From: CAVYPR01 sp963770505
GTDB lineage: Bacteria > Actinomycetota > Acidimicrobiia > Acidimicrobiales > RAAP-2
DNA length: 64,000 nucleotides
Assembly (NCBI GenBank): GCA_963770505.1
Contig: CAVYPR010000001.1
Location: forward strand, 868,001 to 932,000
Direction: 5' to 3'
Shown: in pieces, positions 25,656 through 33,699 of the stretch
How the letters are laid out: each line of letters opens with the position of its first letter
Position numbering within the stretch: the stretch's first letter is position 1
Notes under the pieces: generated by a model
Told to the model about the DNA's origin: nothing
The model's input: only the letters and a program-made list of their open reading frames with translations
Database searches by the model: none
Translations under genes and position numbers: made by a program

Positions 25656-26070
25656 GCAGCTCGGGGTCGAGCTGGCGCAGGAAGAGCGCGCAGCGCTCCG
25701 CCTCGTCCGCCTCGCCGATCTCGGCCGCCGCCGCCCGCAGCGCCTCGAGCGACCGCAGGAACCCGCGGTTGGACGGGTGGCGCCACCGCACGTAGCCCGA
25801 CCCCCGCCAACCCGCCGCCCGCAGGGCATCGAGGCCGCGGTGGTAGCCGACGCGGGCGAAGGCGTAGCGATCGACCGCCGGCACCTCGAGCTCGGCCAAC
25901 GAGGCCCAGGCCTCCAGGCAGCGCGGGTGGCGTGCCGCCACCTCCGAGAGGGCCCCCCGTCGGTCCCCCGCCGGGGCCGTCTCGGCCGCCTCGAGCTCCG
26001 AGGCGACCGCCGGGTCGAGGTCGGGCAGGACCGTCTCGGGGGTGCCCCGGGTGAAGGCGACGTCACTCAT
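25642..26070 (-). CDS. DUF3151 family protein
   Basis: A 142-residue conserved actinobacterial protein with no known function. Family features include YAFARVGYHRGLDALRAAGW, HPSNRGFLRSLEALRAAA and the C-terminal EAERCALFLRQLDP. Helical, no signal peptide, cytoplasmic. The frame is open to 26367, but the ATG at 26070 is preceded by CAGGAT exactly 6 bases upstream and is where homology starts. Its last 14 bases are antisense to the end of the L,D-transpeptidase gene. Confidence 0.85.
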   Translation of the reverse strand: MSDVAFTRGTPETVLPDLDPAVASELEAAETAPAGDRRGALSEVAARHPRCLEAWASLAELEVPAVDRYAFARVGYHRGLDALRAAGWRGSGYVRWRHPSNRGFLRSLEALRAAAAEIGEADEAERCALFLRQLDPELPTPV

Positions 26071-26076
26071 GGAAGC

Positions 26077-26106
26077 ATCCTGGCCAACCCGGGGCCTCGG
26101 CGCCAA
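26077..26106 (-). promoter_or_regulatory. Possible leaderless promoter of the DUF3151 gene
   Basis: On the minus strand TTGGCG (26106-26101) and CAGGAT (26082-26077) are separated by 18 bases, and the ATG begins 6 bases after the -10. Confidence 0.4.
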
Positions 26107-26360
26107 CCGACCCCCCGGACGGGCGTGGCCGGCGATTCGCGGGTATCGGTTGTCGACGTCTGCCACCGACCGCCGGACCCGGCGGGGGCATGTGGGCACG
26201 TGTGAGTCGAAGAGGACGACCGGAGCCCGTCGCCGGGCTGTGCGAAAGCCCTGCGCGGCCTTGCCCACGGCTTCGGGCGGCGCGGTCGAAGAGGCGGGCG
26301 GGCCCGCCGGCTCGGTGAGCTGCAAGGAATTATGGTGAGCCGGACGACAAGGAGGGACCC
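26107..26360. other. Intergenic region between divergent DUF3151 and GYD genes
   Basis: No convincing gene is seen. TATGGT at 26333-26338 is a possible -10 for the plus-strand GYD gene, and AAGGAGGG at 26350-26357 is its strong Shine-Dalgarno sequence. The base composition falls here relative to the left flank. Confidence 0.5.
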
Positions 26361-26681
26361 ATGGCAAAGTACCTACTCGAAGTCAGCTACACCCTCGATG
26401 GCATCAAGGGACTCAAGTCCGAAGGCGGCTCCGCCCGTGTCGCAGCCGCCACCGAGGCAATCGAAGGACTCGGTGGAAAGATCGACGCCTTCTACTTCGC
26501 CTTCGGTGACCGGGACGTGTTCGTCATCGCCGACTACCCGGACAACGTCTCTGTTGCCGCGGCGGCAATAGCCGTGAGCGTGGGCGGGGGGGCCACGGTC
26601 AAGACCACCGTCCTGCTCACTCCTTCAGAGATTGACGCGGCAGCCGCCAAGAAGACGAGCTATCGCCCGCCGGGCGGGTAA
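26361..26681 (+). CDS. GYD domain-containing protein
   Basis: The 106-residue protein matches the GYD family: KYLLEVSYTLDGIKGLKSEGG at the start and FYFAFGDRDVFVIADYPDN in the middle. These proteins have a ferredoxin-like dimeric alpha/beta fold and no assigned function. The ATG has an unusually strong AAGGAGGG ribosome site three bases upstream of GACCC. It stands alone; no operon partner is evident. Confidence 0.88.
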   Translation: MAKYLLEVSYTLDGIKGLKSEGGSARVAAATEAIEGLGGKIDAFYFAFGDRDVFVIADYPDNVSVAAAAIAVSVGGGATVKTTVLLTPSEIDAAAAKKTSYRPPGG

Positions 26682-26877
26682 CGAGCGACCCCGCATCGAG
26701 AGGACCTCATCGGCCCGTCCCACACATCGCGGACCGTGGCCTGAGGACGCCTCGGCACCGCTCCGGCGCCGAGGAACCCTGCGCTCGACGGGCATCGGCC
26801 CGACCTTGCCGCGGCGAGACGGTGGCCCGCGCCAGGCGCTCGGCCATCCTCGCCGGAACCGAGCCGAAGGCGAGTTG
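26682..26877. other. Gap between convergent genes
   Basis: About 200 bases after the GYD gene with no recognisable gene, repeat or clear terminator hairpin. Confidence 0.4.
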
Positions 26878-27426
26878 CTAGAAGATGAACGGCACCAGCA
26901 TCTTGGTCGAGCGTTTGTAGGCCGGATAGGCGTCTGGGAACTGCTCGGTCATGTTGCGCTCCTCAACGGTCGCGCTATAGACGAAGTAGACGCCAGCTAG
27001 AACGACGGCGATCAGCCACTGCCAGCTCAGCGCCACCGCGGTGCCGAATCCGGCGACCAAGATGCCCGAGTAGATCGGGTGGCGGACCAGGCGGTAGGGG
27101 CCGCTGGTCACCAACTCCGGCTCATCTTTCAGCGTCATCGGGGAGCCCCAATTCCGCCCGATGTGCACGCGGGCCCAGATCGCCAAGCCCAAGCCGAGCG
27201 CGAAGAAGAACAGCCCGAAGACGGCGCGCCACGGATCCGAGTTGCCCCAGTGGCCCCGAAATGCCCCGAGGTGGATCAAGGCGATCACGAGCACCGCCAT
27301 GACCACCCTGATGCCCAGCTCGCGTGACCACGGGACGCGGCCCCTCTTCATGGAAAAGGCGGCCACGAGCCAGTACAGCCAGAACGCTGCCCAACCGACG
27401 GCGAAAACCAGCTCGACCGCTTTCAT
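26878..27426 (-). CDS. Isoprenylcysteine carboxyl methyltransferase-like membrane protein
   Basis: A 182-residue membrane protein (ATG at 27426; an alternative GTG lies at 27444) with about five hydrophobic segments. The family motif GPYRLVRHPIYSGILV is the SAM-binding region of ICMT and phospholipid methyltransferase-like proteins, and EERNMTEQFPDAYPAYKRST matches the C-terminal conserved block. The bacterial substrate is unknown, since prenylated proteins are absent; lipids or small aromatic compounds are possible. It diverges from the double-HTH gene. Confidence 0.88.
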   Translation of the reverse strand: MKAVELVFAVGWAAFWLYWLVAAFSMKRGRVPWSRELGIRVVMAVLVIALIHLGAFRGHWGNSDPWRAVFGLFFFALGLGLAIWARVHIGRNWGSPMTLKDEPELVTSGPYRLVRHPIYSGILVAGFGTAVALSWQWLIAVVLAGVYFVYSATVEERNMTEQFPDAYPAYKRSTKMLVPFIF

Positions 27427-27613
27427 CGTGACGCAGACTGCCACAGCATCAGTGGCTCCAGTTCGCCACCGGCCGGCCCCTGGCGTCGAGCCCCGTGTCC
27501 GTGGCCACCGCGCCCGCCGCGGTGGCCTGCAACCGGGTCGAGTTCGGCGCTCGGGACTGCCGCCAGGATGTGTCCGGAGACGGTGCCGGGGGCAGGCTGC
27601 TACCAGCCTGGCC

Positions 27614-27650
27614 CTGACCGCCCTTGCGGGAGTTCTAACTTCGGATCATG
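27614..27650 (+). promoter_or_regulatory. Leaderless promoter of the double-HTH gene
   Basis: CTGACC (27614-27619) and TAACTT (27636-27641) are 16 bases apart, and the ATG at 27648 starts 6 bases after the -10. Confidence 0.5.
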
Positions 27651-28370
27651 AACGCCGCCGCCGCAGGCCGACCGCCAAGGACCCGTGACGCCAGCGGAGG
27701 GGTGCGGGCCGGCGATTTCGACGCCGACGCCCTCTTCGCGGCGCTGGACCGTCAGCGGTTGGAGGGAGCACTGAGCTGGCGCCAGGTGGCCGAAGCGGTC
27801 TGGGCGCAATCCTGCGAGCTCAACGTCCGCCGCAACGACCACCCCATAGCCGTGGAGACGATCAGAGGGATGCAGAGGCGGAACAACGTCTCTTGCCAAC
27901 ATGCACTGTTCATGCTCCGCTGGATCGACCAGGCGCCCGAGGAGTTCATCGCACATCCCGTCGCAGGCAGCGCGGGGGTTCGGCTCCCAGTCGCCGGACC
28001 GGACCGTCGCCTGCGATGGGACCTGGGTGCGCTCTACGACGCGATGAACGCCCGTCGTGGCGACGACGACTTGACCTGGAAGTCGTTGGCGGACCTGCTG
28101 GGCTGCACCCAGAGCCAGCTGAGCGGTATCAGGACGGCACGCTTCGCCATCGGCATGCGCCTGGCCATGCGCATCACCCAGTGGCTGGCCCGTCCGGCCT
28201 CCGCCTTCGTCTACGCGGCCGAGTGTAGGTGCCGCCGTCTAGGCCACAGGAAAGCTTCGGGAGGCGCCTCGAGGGACTATGCCGAGATGTCCCCTTGTGG
28301 TCCGACTCCAGCCCTCCGCGCGATAAGCACCGGGATCACTCTGGTGGTGGCCAGCTGGTACTCGGCATAG
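27648..28370 (+). CDS. Double helix-turn-helix (XRE-like) regulator
   Basis: The protein contains two similar ~65-residue units: LDRQRLEGALSWRQVAEAVW...HALFMLRWIDQAPEEFI and LYDAMNARRGDDDLTWKSLA...GMRLAMRITQWLARPASAFV. Each looks like an XRE-type helix-turn-helix followed by a helical cap, so it may bind DNA as a pseudo-dimer. Related proteins end soon after a motif such as YAAEW. Here the frame continues 47 more residues (CRCRRLGHRKASGG...) that run antisense into the next gene, and one added base near 28225 would give a TGG TAG end. The target is unknown. Confidence 0.7.
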   Translation: MNAAAAGRPPRTRDASGGVRAGDFDADALFAALDRQRLEGALSWRQVAEAVWAQSCELNVRRNDHPIAVETIRGMQRRNNVSCQHALFMLRWIDQAPEEFIAHPVAGSAGVRLPVAGPDRRLRWDLGALYDAMNARRGDDDLTWKSLADLLGCTQSQLSGIRTARFAIGMRLAMRITQWLARPASAFVYAAECRCRRLGHRKASGGASRDYAEMSPCGPTPALRAISTGITLVVASWYSA

Positions 28371-28750
28371 GGCGGGTAGGCAGCAACAGCCCGCTCCCAC
28401 CACAGCGCCTTTTCCTCACCGGTCACTTCGCGTGCGACGTAGTCGTGTGGTTCGGGCCCGTCCTGGATCACCAGAGCGTCGGGATTGGCCTTGAGGTTGT
28501 AATACCAGGAGGGGTTCGTCGGCATGCCACCCTGCGATGCGACAAGGGCGTACTCGCCCTCGTGCTCGACACGCATCAGGGCATGCTTACGAACCTTGCC
28601 GCTCTTGTTGCCCCGGGTGGTCAGCACGATGATCGGCAAACCGGTGTCCAGGAGCGTGTTGGCCCGTTCGCCACGGGACGCCTCGTAGTCGGCAACTTGC
28701 TCTCGGACCCAGTCCCACGAGCTCGGCGCATACTCGCCTTCGATCGGCAT
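28277..28750 (-). CDS. Deazaflavin (F420)-dependent nitroreductase family protein
   Basis: The 157-residue protein matches the Ddn/FDOR-A family: TTRGNKSGKVRKHALMRV and YALVASQGGMPTNPSWYYNL are the cofactor-binding blocks seen in M. tuberculosis Ddn. Such enzymes reduce quinones, coumarins or nitroimidazoles with F420H2. The frame is open upstream but the ATG at 28750 begins the conserved sequence, and TACCAT lies 6 bases before it. Its 3' end overlaps the extended tail of the double-HTH gene on the other strand. Confidence 0.9.
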   Translation of the reverse strand: MPIEGEYAPSSWDWVREQVADYEASRGERANTLLDTGLPIIVLTTRGNKSGKVRKHALMRVEHEGEYALVASQGGMPTNPSWYYNLKANPDALVIQDGPEPHDYVAREVTGEEKALWWERAVAAYPPYAEYQLATTRVIPVLIARRAGVGPQGDISA

Positions 28751-28756
28751 TGCCCC

Positions 28757-28762
28757 ATGGTA
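28757..28762 (-). promoter_or_regulatory. Possible leaderless -10 of the nitroreductase gene
   Basis: TACCAT on the minus strand lies exactly 6 bases before the ATG at 28750. No clear -35 is visible. Confidence 0.35.
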
Positions 28763-28957
28763 TGCGGTCGCCGTGCCGACGCCAGCTTCGTCGGACGCTG
28801 CGCCCGCACCGTCGAGGTTCCCCGGCGGAAGGCCGGAGGAAGAGTGCCCACCTCCCGCCAGGCGGTGGTCCCCCAGGGCGAACGGCAATGTTCTGAGGCT
28901 CCTTCCCCGCCAGCAATGTCACGGCATCCAAGCCGTCATCTGTGGCAGCCTTCGAGG

Positions 28958-29779
28958 ATGGGCGACGAGAAGCTGCTCTTCGGCGGATCGGTTCCCGACG
29001 GGTACCGCGAGTACCTGGAGCCGGTGATCTTCCGCCCGTGGACCAACCTGCTCCTGGCACGAGTGGAGCTGGCCGAGGGCCAGACGGTGCTTGACGTCGC
29101 TGCCGGCACCGGCGTCGTGTCCAGAGAGGCGGCACAACGTGTCGGACCCCAGGGCCGAGTGATGGCGAGCGACATCAGCGAGGCCATGCTCACCCACGTC
29201 CCGAACGGCTATCCCCCTGGTGGTCCGCCGTTGGAGATGCTCGTCTGCTCGGCGGCTGAGCTGCGCCTGCCGGACGCCTCGGTGGACGTCGTGCTCTGCC
29301 AGCAGGGACTGCCGTTCTTCGGCGACCGACCGGCAGCCCTCAAGGAGATGACCCGGGTCCTGAAGCCCGGCGGTGTGGTGGGGGTCTCGGTGTGGCAGCT
29401 GACCGACCGCGTGGAGCCCTTCATCGTCTACGGGGAAGCGTTGGAGGCGAACGGGGTCCCCGAGCCCTTCCCCGGCGCCTACGACTCGACCAGTCTCACC
29501 ATGGCCCCCGACGAGATCGAGGGTGCTCTCAGGGCCGCGGGCCTCGGGGACGTCGACGTGCGTCCCGAACAGCTCGAGGTCGTCTGGCCGGACGTCGACC
29601 ACGCGGTCCGTGGCATCTACGGCACGCCCTATGGACCCGTCGTGGCCGCCCTTGACCACGACGTGCGCCGGGCGGTACTGGAGGAACTCACGGCGCGTAT
29701 GACCGGGCCCGACGGTCGGGCCAGGGCCCACGTCATGGTCGCCGTGCTCGCCACGGGCCGACGCCCGTTCGAGGAGTGA
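28958..29779 (+). CDS. Class I SAM-dependent methyltransferase
   Basis: A 273-residue protein with motif I VLDVAAGTGVVSREAAQ, motif II around MASDISEAMLTHV, motif III-like DASVDVVLCQQGLPFF, and LKEMTRVLKPGGVVGVSVW. This is the UbiE/SmtA-like fold. The substrate cannot be named. The frame is open far upstream, but the ATG at 28958 starts the recognisable fold. It is flanked by unrelated single genes. Confidence 0.88.
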   Translation: MGDEKLLFGGSVPDGYREYLEPVIFRPWTNLLLARVELAEGQTVLDVAAGTGVVSREAAQRVGPQGRVMASDISEAMLTHVPNGYPPGGPPLEMLVCSAAELRLPDASVDVVLCQQGLPFFGDRPAALKEMTRVLKPGGVVGVSVWQLTDRVEPFIVYGEALEANGVPEPFPGAYDSTSLTMAPDEIEGALRAAGLGDVDVRPEQLEVVWPDVDHAVRGIYGTPYGPVVAALDHDVRRAVLEELTARMTGPDGRARAHVMVAVLATGRRPFEE

Positions 29780-29854
29780 CCGACGCGTCCGGTGGCCTCG
29801 CCCGGTTGCCGTGAGAGCTCGCCCGTCAGAATCAGGTGCAGGGGATCGTGCGCG

Positions 29855-29883
29855 TTGACTTCTCGGTGCGACTTTCCTAACGT
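29855..29883 (+). promoter_or_regulatory. Strong-looking promoter of the GH27 gene
   Basis: TTGACT (29855-29860) and TAACGT (29878-29883) are separated by exactly 17 bases. Transcription would start near 29890, leaving a leader of about 57 bases before the ATG at 29947. This is the best sigma-70-like match in the window. Confidence 0.6.
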
Positions 29884-29946
29884 GCGCGCCGCGCGTCGAG
29901 AAGAGCTCCTACGCCGTCAGGAGCCCCAGCCTTGGGGGAAAGCCAC

Positions 29947-31356
29947 ATGAAGAGGTTCTTGGGCGTCCTCCTGGCGTTGACCGTCCTGTTGTCGGCAGTG
30001 GTCACGGCCTCGGTCATCAGCTCCGGAAACGCCTTCACCCAGGACAACGGGGTGGGCCAGAAGCCGGCCATGGGGTGGAGCAGCTGGAGCTTCTACGGTC
30101 ACGATCCGACCTTGCCCGGCATGGAATCCCAAGCCGAGGCGCTGGTGCATTCCGGGCTCAAGAAGGCCGGGTACACCTACGTCCTCCTCGATGACTTCTG
30201 GTACGTCTGCCCCGGCCCTCAAGGCCCGGACGTCGGCACCTACGGTCACTGGGTGATCGACGCTGCGAAGTTTCCCACGCAGGGGAGCTTGAATGGCATC
30301 GAGGCCCTGGCCCGCTACGTCCATCATCTCGGACTGAAGTTCGGCCTCTACGTGACCCCAGGAATATCCAAACAGGCAGTCGCCAAGAACACTCGCATCA
30401 AAGGCACCCCGTACACGGCCGATGAGATCGCCACCACGAAGTCAGAAGAGAACTACAACTGCGGGGGCATGGTCGGGATCGACTACGCCAAGCCGGGGGC
30501 GCAGGCGTTCATCGACTCCTGGGCGGACGAGTTCGCCGCGTGGGGTGTCGACTACCTGAAGCTGGACGGGGTCGGCGCCAGTGACATCGCCGACGTGAAG
30601 GCGTGGTCGAAGGCGCTGCGCCAAACCGGACGCCCCATCTACCTCGGGCTGTCCAACAGCCTGAGCATCAAGGACGCCGCCACCTGGCAGAAGCTGGCCA
30701 ACGGGTGGCGAACCGGTCCCGACATCAACTGTTACTGCGGGAATCCCACCGCCAGCACGGGGCCGGCCTTCGCCTATCCCCTGACCATCTGGTACTACGT
30801 CAAAACTCGCTTCGACCAGGTTGCGCGGTGGGCCCCGTACGGCGGGCCCGGGGGCTACAACGACTACGACTCCCTTGAGATCGGCAATGGGAGCCATGAC
30901 GGTCTGAATCCGGCGCAGAGCCAGGCCTATATGAGCTTGTGGGCACTTGGTGCTTCGCCGCTCATCCTGGGAGCCGACCTGACCCATCTGGACGGTCTCG
31001 ACCGAACCTACTTGGAGAACGGATCGGTCATCTCGGTCGACCAGGATGGCATCGACGCCACCCGGATCTCTGACGGGCCGACCTCACAGACCTTCGCCAA
31101 GACCGAACACGACGGCGACGTGGTGGTTGGGTTGTTCAACACGTCGACACAGCCCGAGGAGATCTCCACCACCGCCAAGGCCCTGGGCCTTTCGACGGAG
31201 GACACCTATGAGCTCGACAACCTGTGGACGCACCAAGCAGTGAGGTTGTCAAGCGGCACCATCACGGCCGAGGTACCCTCCGACGGAGTGGCTCTCTTCA
31301 GGATCCGCAAGTCGACGCCGGCCCCACGGTCCCGCACCGGCGGGACGTCGTCGTGA
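29947..31356 (+). CDS. Secreted alpha-galactosidase-like glycoside hydrolase family 27
   Basis: The 469-residue enzyme starts MKRFLGVLLALTVLLSAVV, a signal peptide or anchor. The GH27 barrel begins KPAMGWSSWSFYG; LLDDFWYV is conserved; the nucleophile Asp is in VDYLKLDGVG and the acid/base Asp in WRTGPDINCY. A C-terminal beta-sandwich (TFAKTEHDGDVVVGLFN) follows. It should release terminal alpha-galactose (or N-acetylgalactosamine) from glycans outside the cell. An upstream in-frame TTG is less likely as start. Its codon use has more A and T in third position than the housekeeping flank. Confidence 0.9.
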   Translation: MKRFLGVLLALTVLLSAVVTASVISSGNAFTQDNGVGQKPAMGWSSWSFYGHDPTLPGMESQAEALVHSGLKKAGYTYVLLDDFWYVCPGPQGPDVGTYGHWVIDAAKFPTQGSLNGIEALARYVHHLGLKFGLYVTPGISKQAVAKNTRIKGTPYTADEIATTKSEENYNCGGMVGIDYAKPGAQAFIDSWADEFAAWGVDYLKLDGVGASDIADVKAWSKALRQTGRPIYLGLSNSLSIKDAATWQKLANGWRTGPDINCYCGNPTASTGPAFAYPLTIWYYVKTRFDQVARWAPYGGPGGYNDYDSLEIGNGSHDGLNPAQSQAYMSLWALGASPLILGADLTHLDGLDRTYLENGSVISVDQDGIDATRISDGPTSQTFAKTEHDGDVVVGLFNTSTQPEEISTTAKALGLSTEDTYELDNLWTHQAVRLSSGTITAEVPSDGVALFRIRKSTPAPRSRTGGTSS

Positions 31357-31766
31357 TGGCCGAGGACCCCGAGTCCATGGACCGACTGGCCGACCGCGTC
31401 CGCTCCGCTCTGGCTTCTGGTGATGTCGCGGCATTCGCAGGCCTCTTGGATCCGAAGGTCCGTTGGGGACCTCCCCGAGACCCGTCGCCGCCCTGCCAGA
31501 GCCGCGAGCAGGTCCTCGCCTGGTATCAGCGTGGCCGAAAGGCCGGAATGACGGCCGACATCACTTCTGTGGAAGTGGTCGGGGGCTCCATTCTCGTCGG
31601 GCTGGTGGTGAGAGGCTCGCCGGCCGCCCGGGAGCGGGGTGGGCAAACTCTTCGCTGGCAAGTGCTCACCGTGAGCCATGGCGCCGTCGCCGAAATCGTC
31701 GGGTTTGCGACGCGGGCTGAAGCGGTGGCGCACGCAGATGACGCTGCTGTGTCGGAGGTCATCTGA
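31356..31766 (+). CDS. SnoaL/NTF2-like protein
   Basis: The 136-residue protein has the alternating helix-strand pattern of the NTF2-like fold (DRLADRVRSALASGDVAAFA, LLDPKVRWGPP, SREQVLAWYQRGRKAGM). Its ATG overlaps the stop of the galactosidase gene (TGATG), so the two are probably cotranslated. NTF2-like proteins can be enzymes or ligand-binding proteins; no catalytic set is evident. Confidence 0.75.
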   Translation: MAEDPESMDRLADRVRSALASGDVAAFAGLLDPKVRWGPPRDPSPPCQSREQVLAWYQRGRKAGMTADITSVEVVGGSILVGLVVRGSPAARERGGQTLRWQVLTVSHGAVAEIVGFATRAEAVAHADDAAVSEVI

Positions 31767-31816
31767 GGCCCAATGAGGGCTCGGTGATCCCCAGTCCTGC
31801 GGTTCGCCGATACCGC

Positions 31817-32578
31817 TCACGGCCCGTCGCACTTGTCGAACGAGAGCACCGCGATCTCCACCGGCTCGCTGCGACCCCGTACCGCAATGGTCTCGTGACT
31901 CGCACCGGGATGGTCCTCAGCCACCAAGCGGTACAGGTCGGCGGCCAGGACGACCTGCCCAGCGGACGCGCAGCCCTGGAGACGAGCGCCAACGTTCACG
32001 GCGTCGCCCACGGCCGTGAAATCAAGCACGGTCCCCGAGCCGACGTTGCCCACGAAGGAGATGCCTGCGTTGGCCGCCACGCCGATGGGCAAGTCGTCCA
32101 CGCTGGCAGCCAGGTCGAGAGCCGCATCGACCGTCTTCTGCCGATAGTCCGAACCAGCCAGTCCTGGCAGGAAGAGGGCCATCACCTCGTCACCGATCAA
32201 TTTGTCGATGATGGCATCGTGGCGAATCAGGACGTCGGTCGCCGTCGAGTAGAACCGGTTCAATCGGGCGGCGAACTCGGTGGCCGTCGAGCCTTCCGCC
32301 AGACTGGTTGACGCTCGCACGTCCACGAACACGACGCCGATATCGAGTTCGATACCGCCCGGGGGCAGGTGGTCGAAGCAGTATTGACAGAGATTGGGGT
32401 TCTTGCGCGACGGCTTGCGTCCCATCAGCCCGACGAGCTTGCCTCCCACCCCGCTGAAGGGGTTCTGGCAGAGCTTGCACCTCGGGTCGTGCGGCAGGTG
32501 GCGGAACACCCGCTGCGCCTTCTTGAGCGGCTCGTAGCCGTCGACGAGGAGGGCCTGCCAATCGAGCGGCTTCGGCAC
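31817..32578 (-). CDS. Class III adenylate/guanylate cyclase with N-terminal zinc ribbon
   Basis: Residues 1-75 carry two cysteine pairs (RCKLCQNPF and LCQYCFDHL) like a zinc ribbon, then the cyclase homology domain begins VFVDVRASTSLAEG, where the Asp binds metal. A second metal-binding Asp is in LIGDEVMALF, and DFTAVGDAVNVGARLQG is the family signature. The protein of 253 residues is soluble. The GTG at 32578 is chosen because homology begins near PKPLDW; upstream frame is not conserved-looking. The product, cAMP or cGMP, cannot be told. Confidence 0.85.
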   Translation of the reverse strand: MPKPLDWQALLVDGYEPLKKAQRVFRHLPHDPRCKLCQNPFSGVGGKLVGLMGRKPSRKNPNLCQYCFDHLPPGGIELDIGVVFVDVRASTSLAEGSTATEFAARLNRFYSTATDVLIRHDAIIDKLIGDEVMALFLPGLAGSDYRQKTVDAALDLAASVDDLPIGVAANAGISFVGNVGSGTVLDFTAVGDAVNVGARLQGCASAGQVVLAADLYRLVAEDHPGASHETIAVRGRSEPVEIAVLSFDKCDGP

Positions 32579-32747
32579 GAGGACAGTCTTAGCCCGCCGG
32601 TGGGCAACCTGCTGCCGAACACGCGGCACGCCGCCCGTGCCCGGGCGGTCGGGATGGGCGGAGGCTGGTTGGCAACCGCCAGACGACCAGGGGGGCGTCC
32701 CCCTGGACGCACCCGGCGAGTAGGGGCGACCCCACGTCCACGGTACG

Positions 32748-32764
32748 TAAGATGCCCGCCAATG
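32748..32764 (+). promoter_or_regulatory. Possible short-leader promoter of the mycothiol isomerase-like gene
   Basis: TAAGAT at 32748-32753 lies 8 bases before the ATG at 32762, in the 183-base spacer shared with the divergent cyclase gene. Confidence 0.35.
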
Positions 32765-33517
32765 GACCCGATCGTCGAAGCGCTCGCCGACCAACAGGCC
32801 GAACTGGCACTCATCCTGGAACGGCTCACGGCAGCGGATTGGCGGACTCCGACCCGATGCGACGGATGGGACGTGTCCGATGTCGTTCTCCACCTGGCGC
32901 AATCAGACGAGATGGCGATTGCCAGTGCCACGGTCGGATGGGCCGGAGTTGCCTCCGAGCGCACCGCGGCATGGAGCAGGGCCAGCTCTGTCGATGAAGG
33001 GGTCGCCGTGATGGTCGAGCGCGAACGGGGAATGCCGACGGCGGGTCTTCTGGCACGCTGGTCCACGAGCGCGGACCAGCTGATCGAGGTGCTCGACGCC
33101 ATGGATCTGTCCAAACGGGTCACCTGGGTGGCGGGTGAGCTATCGGCAAGAACGCTGGCGACGACCCGATTGGCCGAGACGTGGATTCATGCAGGTGACG
33201 TGGCTGACGCGGTCGGAGCCGAGCTGGAGGACACCGATCGGCTCCGCCTGATTTCCAGGCTGGCCTGGCGCACGTTGCCCTATGCCTTCGCCTCCGCCGG
33301 CCTCCAAATGCAGGGTCCGGTGGCGTTTCACCTCGTGGCACCGAACGGTGAAGAGTGGGTTTTCCTGCCCGACGAGACACCAGTGACGGCGATCACGGGA
33401 TCGGCGGTTGAGCTCTGTGCGATCGCGGCACGGCGACGCAACCCGTCAGAGACGTCACTGCGGGGTGAAGGACCCGACGCCGAGAACGTCCTCCGTCTCG
33501 TCCGAACCTACGCGTGA
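32762..33517 (+). CDS. Maleylpyruvate isomerase / mycothiol-dependent enzyme family (DinB fold)
   Basis: The 251-residue protein has the DinB-like four-helix bundle: LERLTAADWRTPTRCDGWDV, VVLHLAQSDEM (first metal His) and LAETWIHAGDVADAVG (second His pair), followed by a C-terminal lipid-transfer-like domain. This layout is typical of the mycothiol-dependent TIGR03084-like group. Mycothiol is the actinobacterial thiol cofactor, consistent with the organism. The reaction is unknown. Confidence 0.85.
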   Translation: MDPIVEALADQQAELALILERLTAADWRTPTRCDGWDVSDVVLHLAQSDEMAIASATVGWAGVASERTAAWSRASSVDEGVAVMVERERGMPTAGLLARWSTSADQLIEVLDAMDLSKRVTWVAGELSARTLATTRLAETWIHAGDVADAVGAELEDTDRLRLISRLAWRTLPYAFASAGLQMQGPVAFHLVAPNGEEWVFLPDETPVTAITGSAVELCAIAARRRNPSETSLRGEGPDAENVLRLVRTYA

Positions 33518-33699
33518 GCTCAGGCGAGGTCCGGCTTGCGGGTGACGTTCGAGAAACCAAGACGCCTCAAAGGAGGCCTTCGGGTCTGGCGAAGACCGGA
33601 CGACGGGGCGTGCCCCGAGAGCATCGCCTGCGTGCGATGGGACGTCTTCAGGTGAGCCGGCAGTGAGCCGGGGTCGGTGTCGTTCTCGAACCGTCCGAT
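33518..33699. other. Gap between convergent genes
   Basis: About 180 bases at the end of the efflux operon. No gene or strong terminator is visible. Confidence 0.4.

Noticed and set aside
28229..28957. N-terminal extension of the methyltransferase at 28958
   Set aside because: It is antisense to the nitroreductase and has no homology; the methyltransferase fold begins after the ATG at 28958.
32579..32902. N-terminal extension of the cyclase
   Set aside because: The sequence is low in family-like features and crosses the shared promoter region; homology begins near the GTG at 32578.
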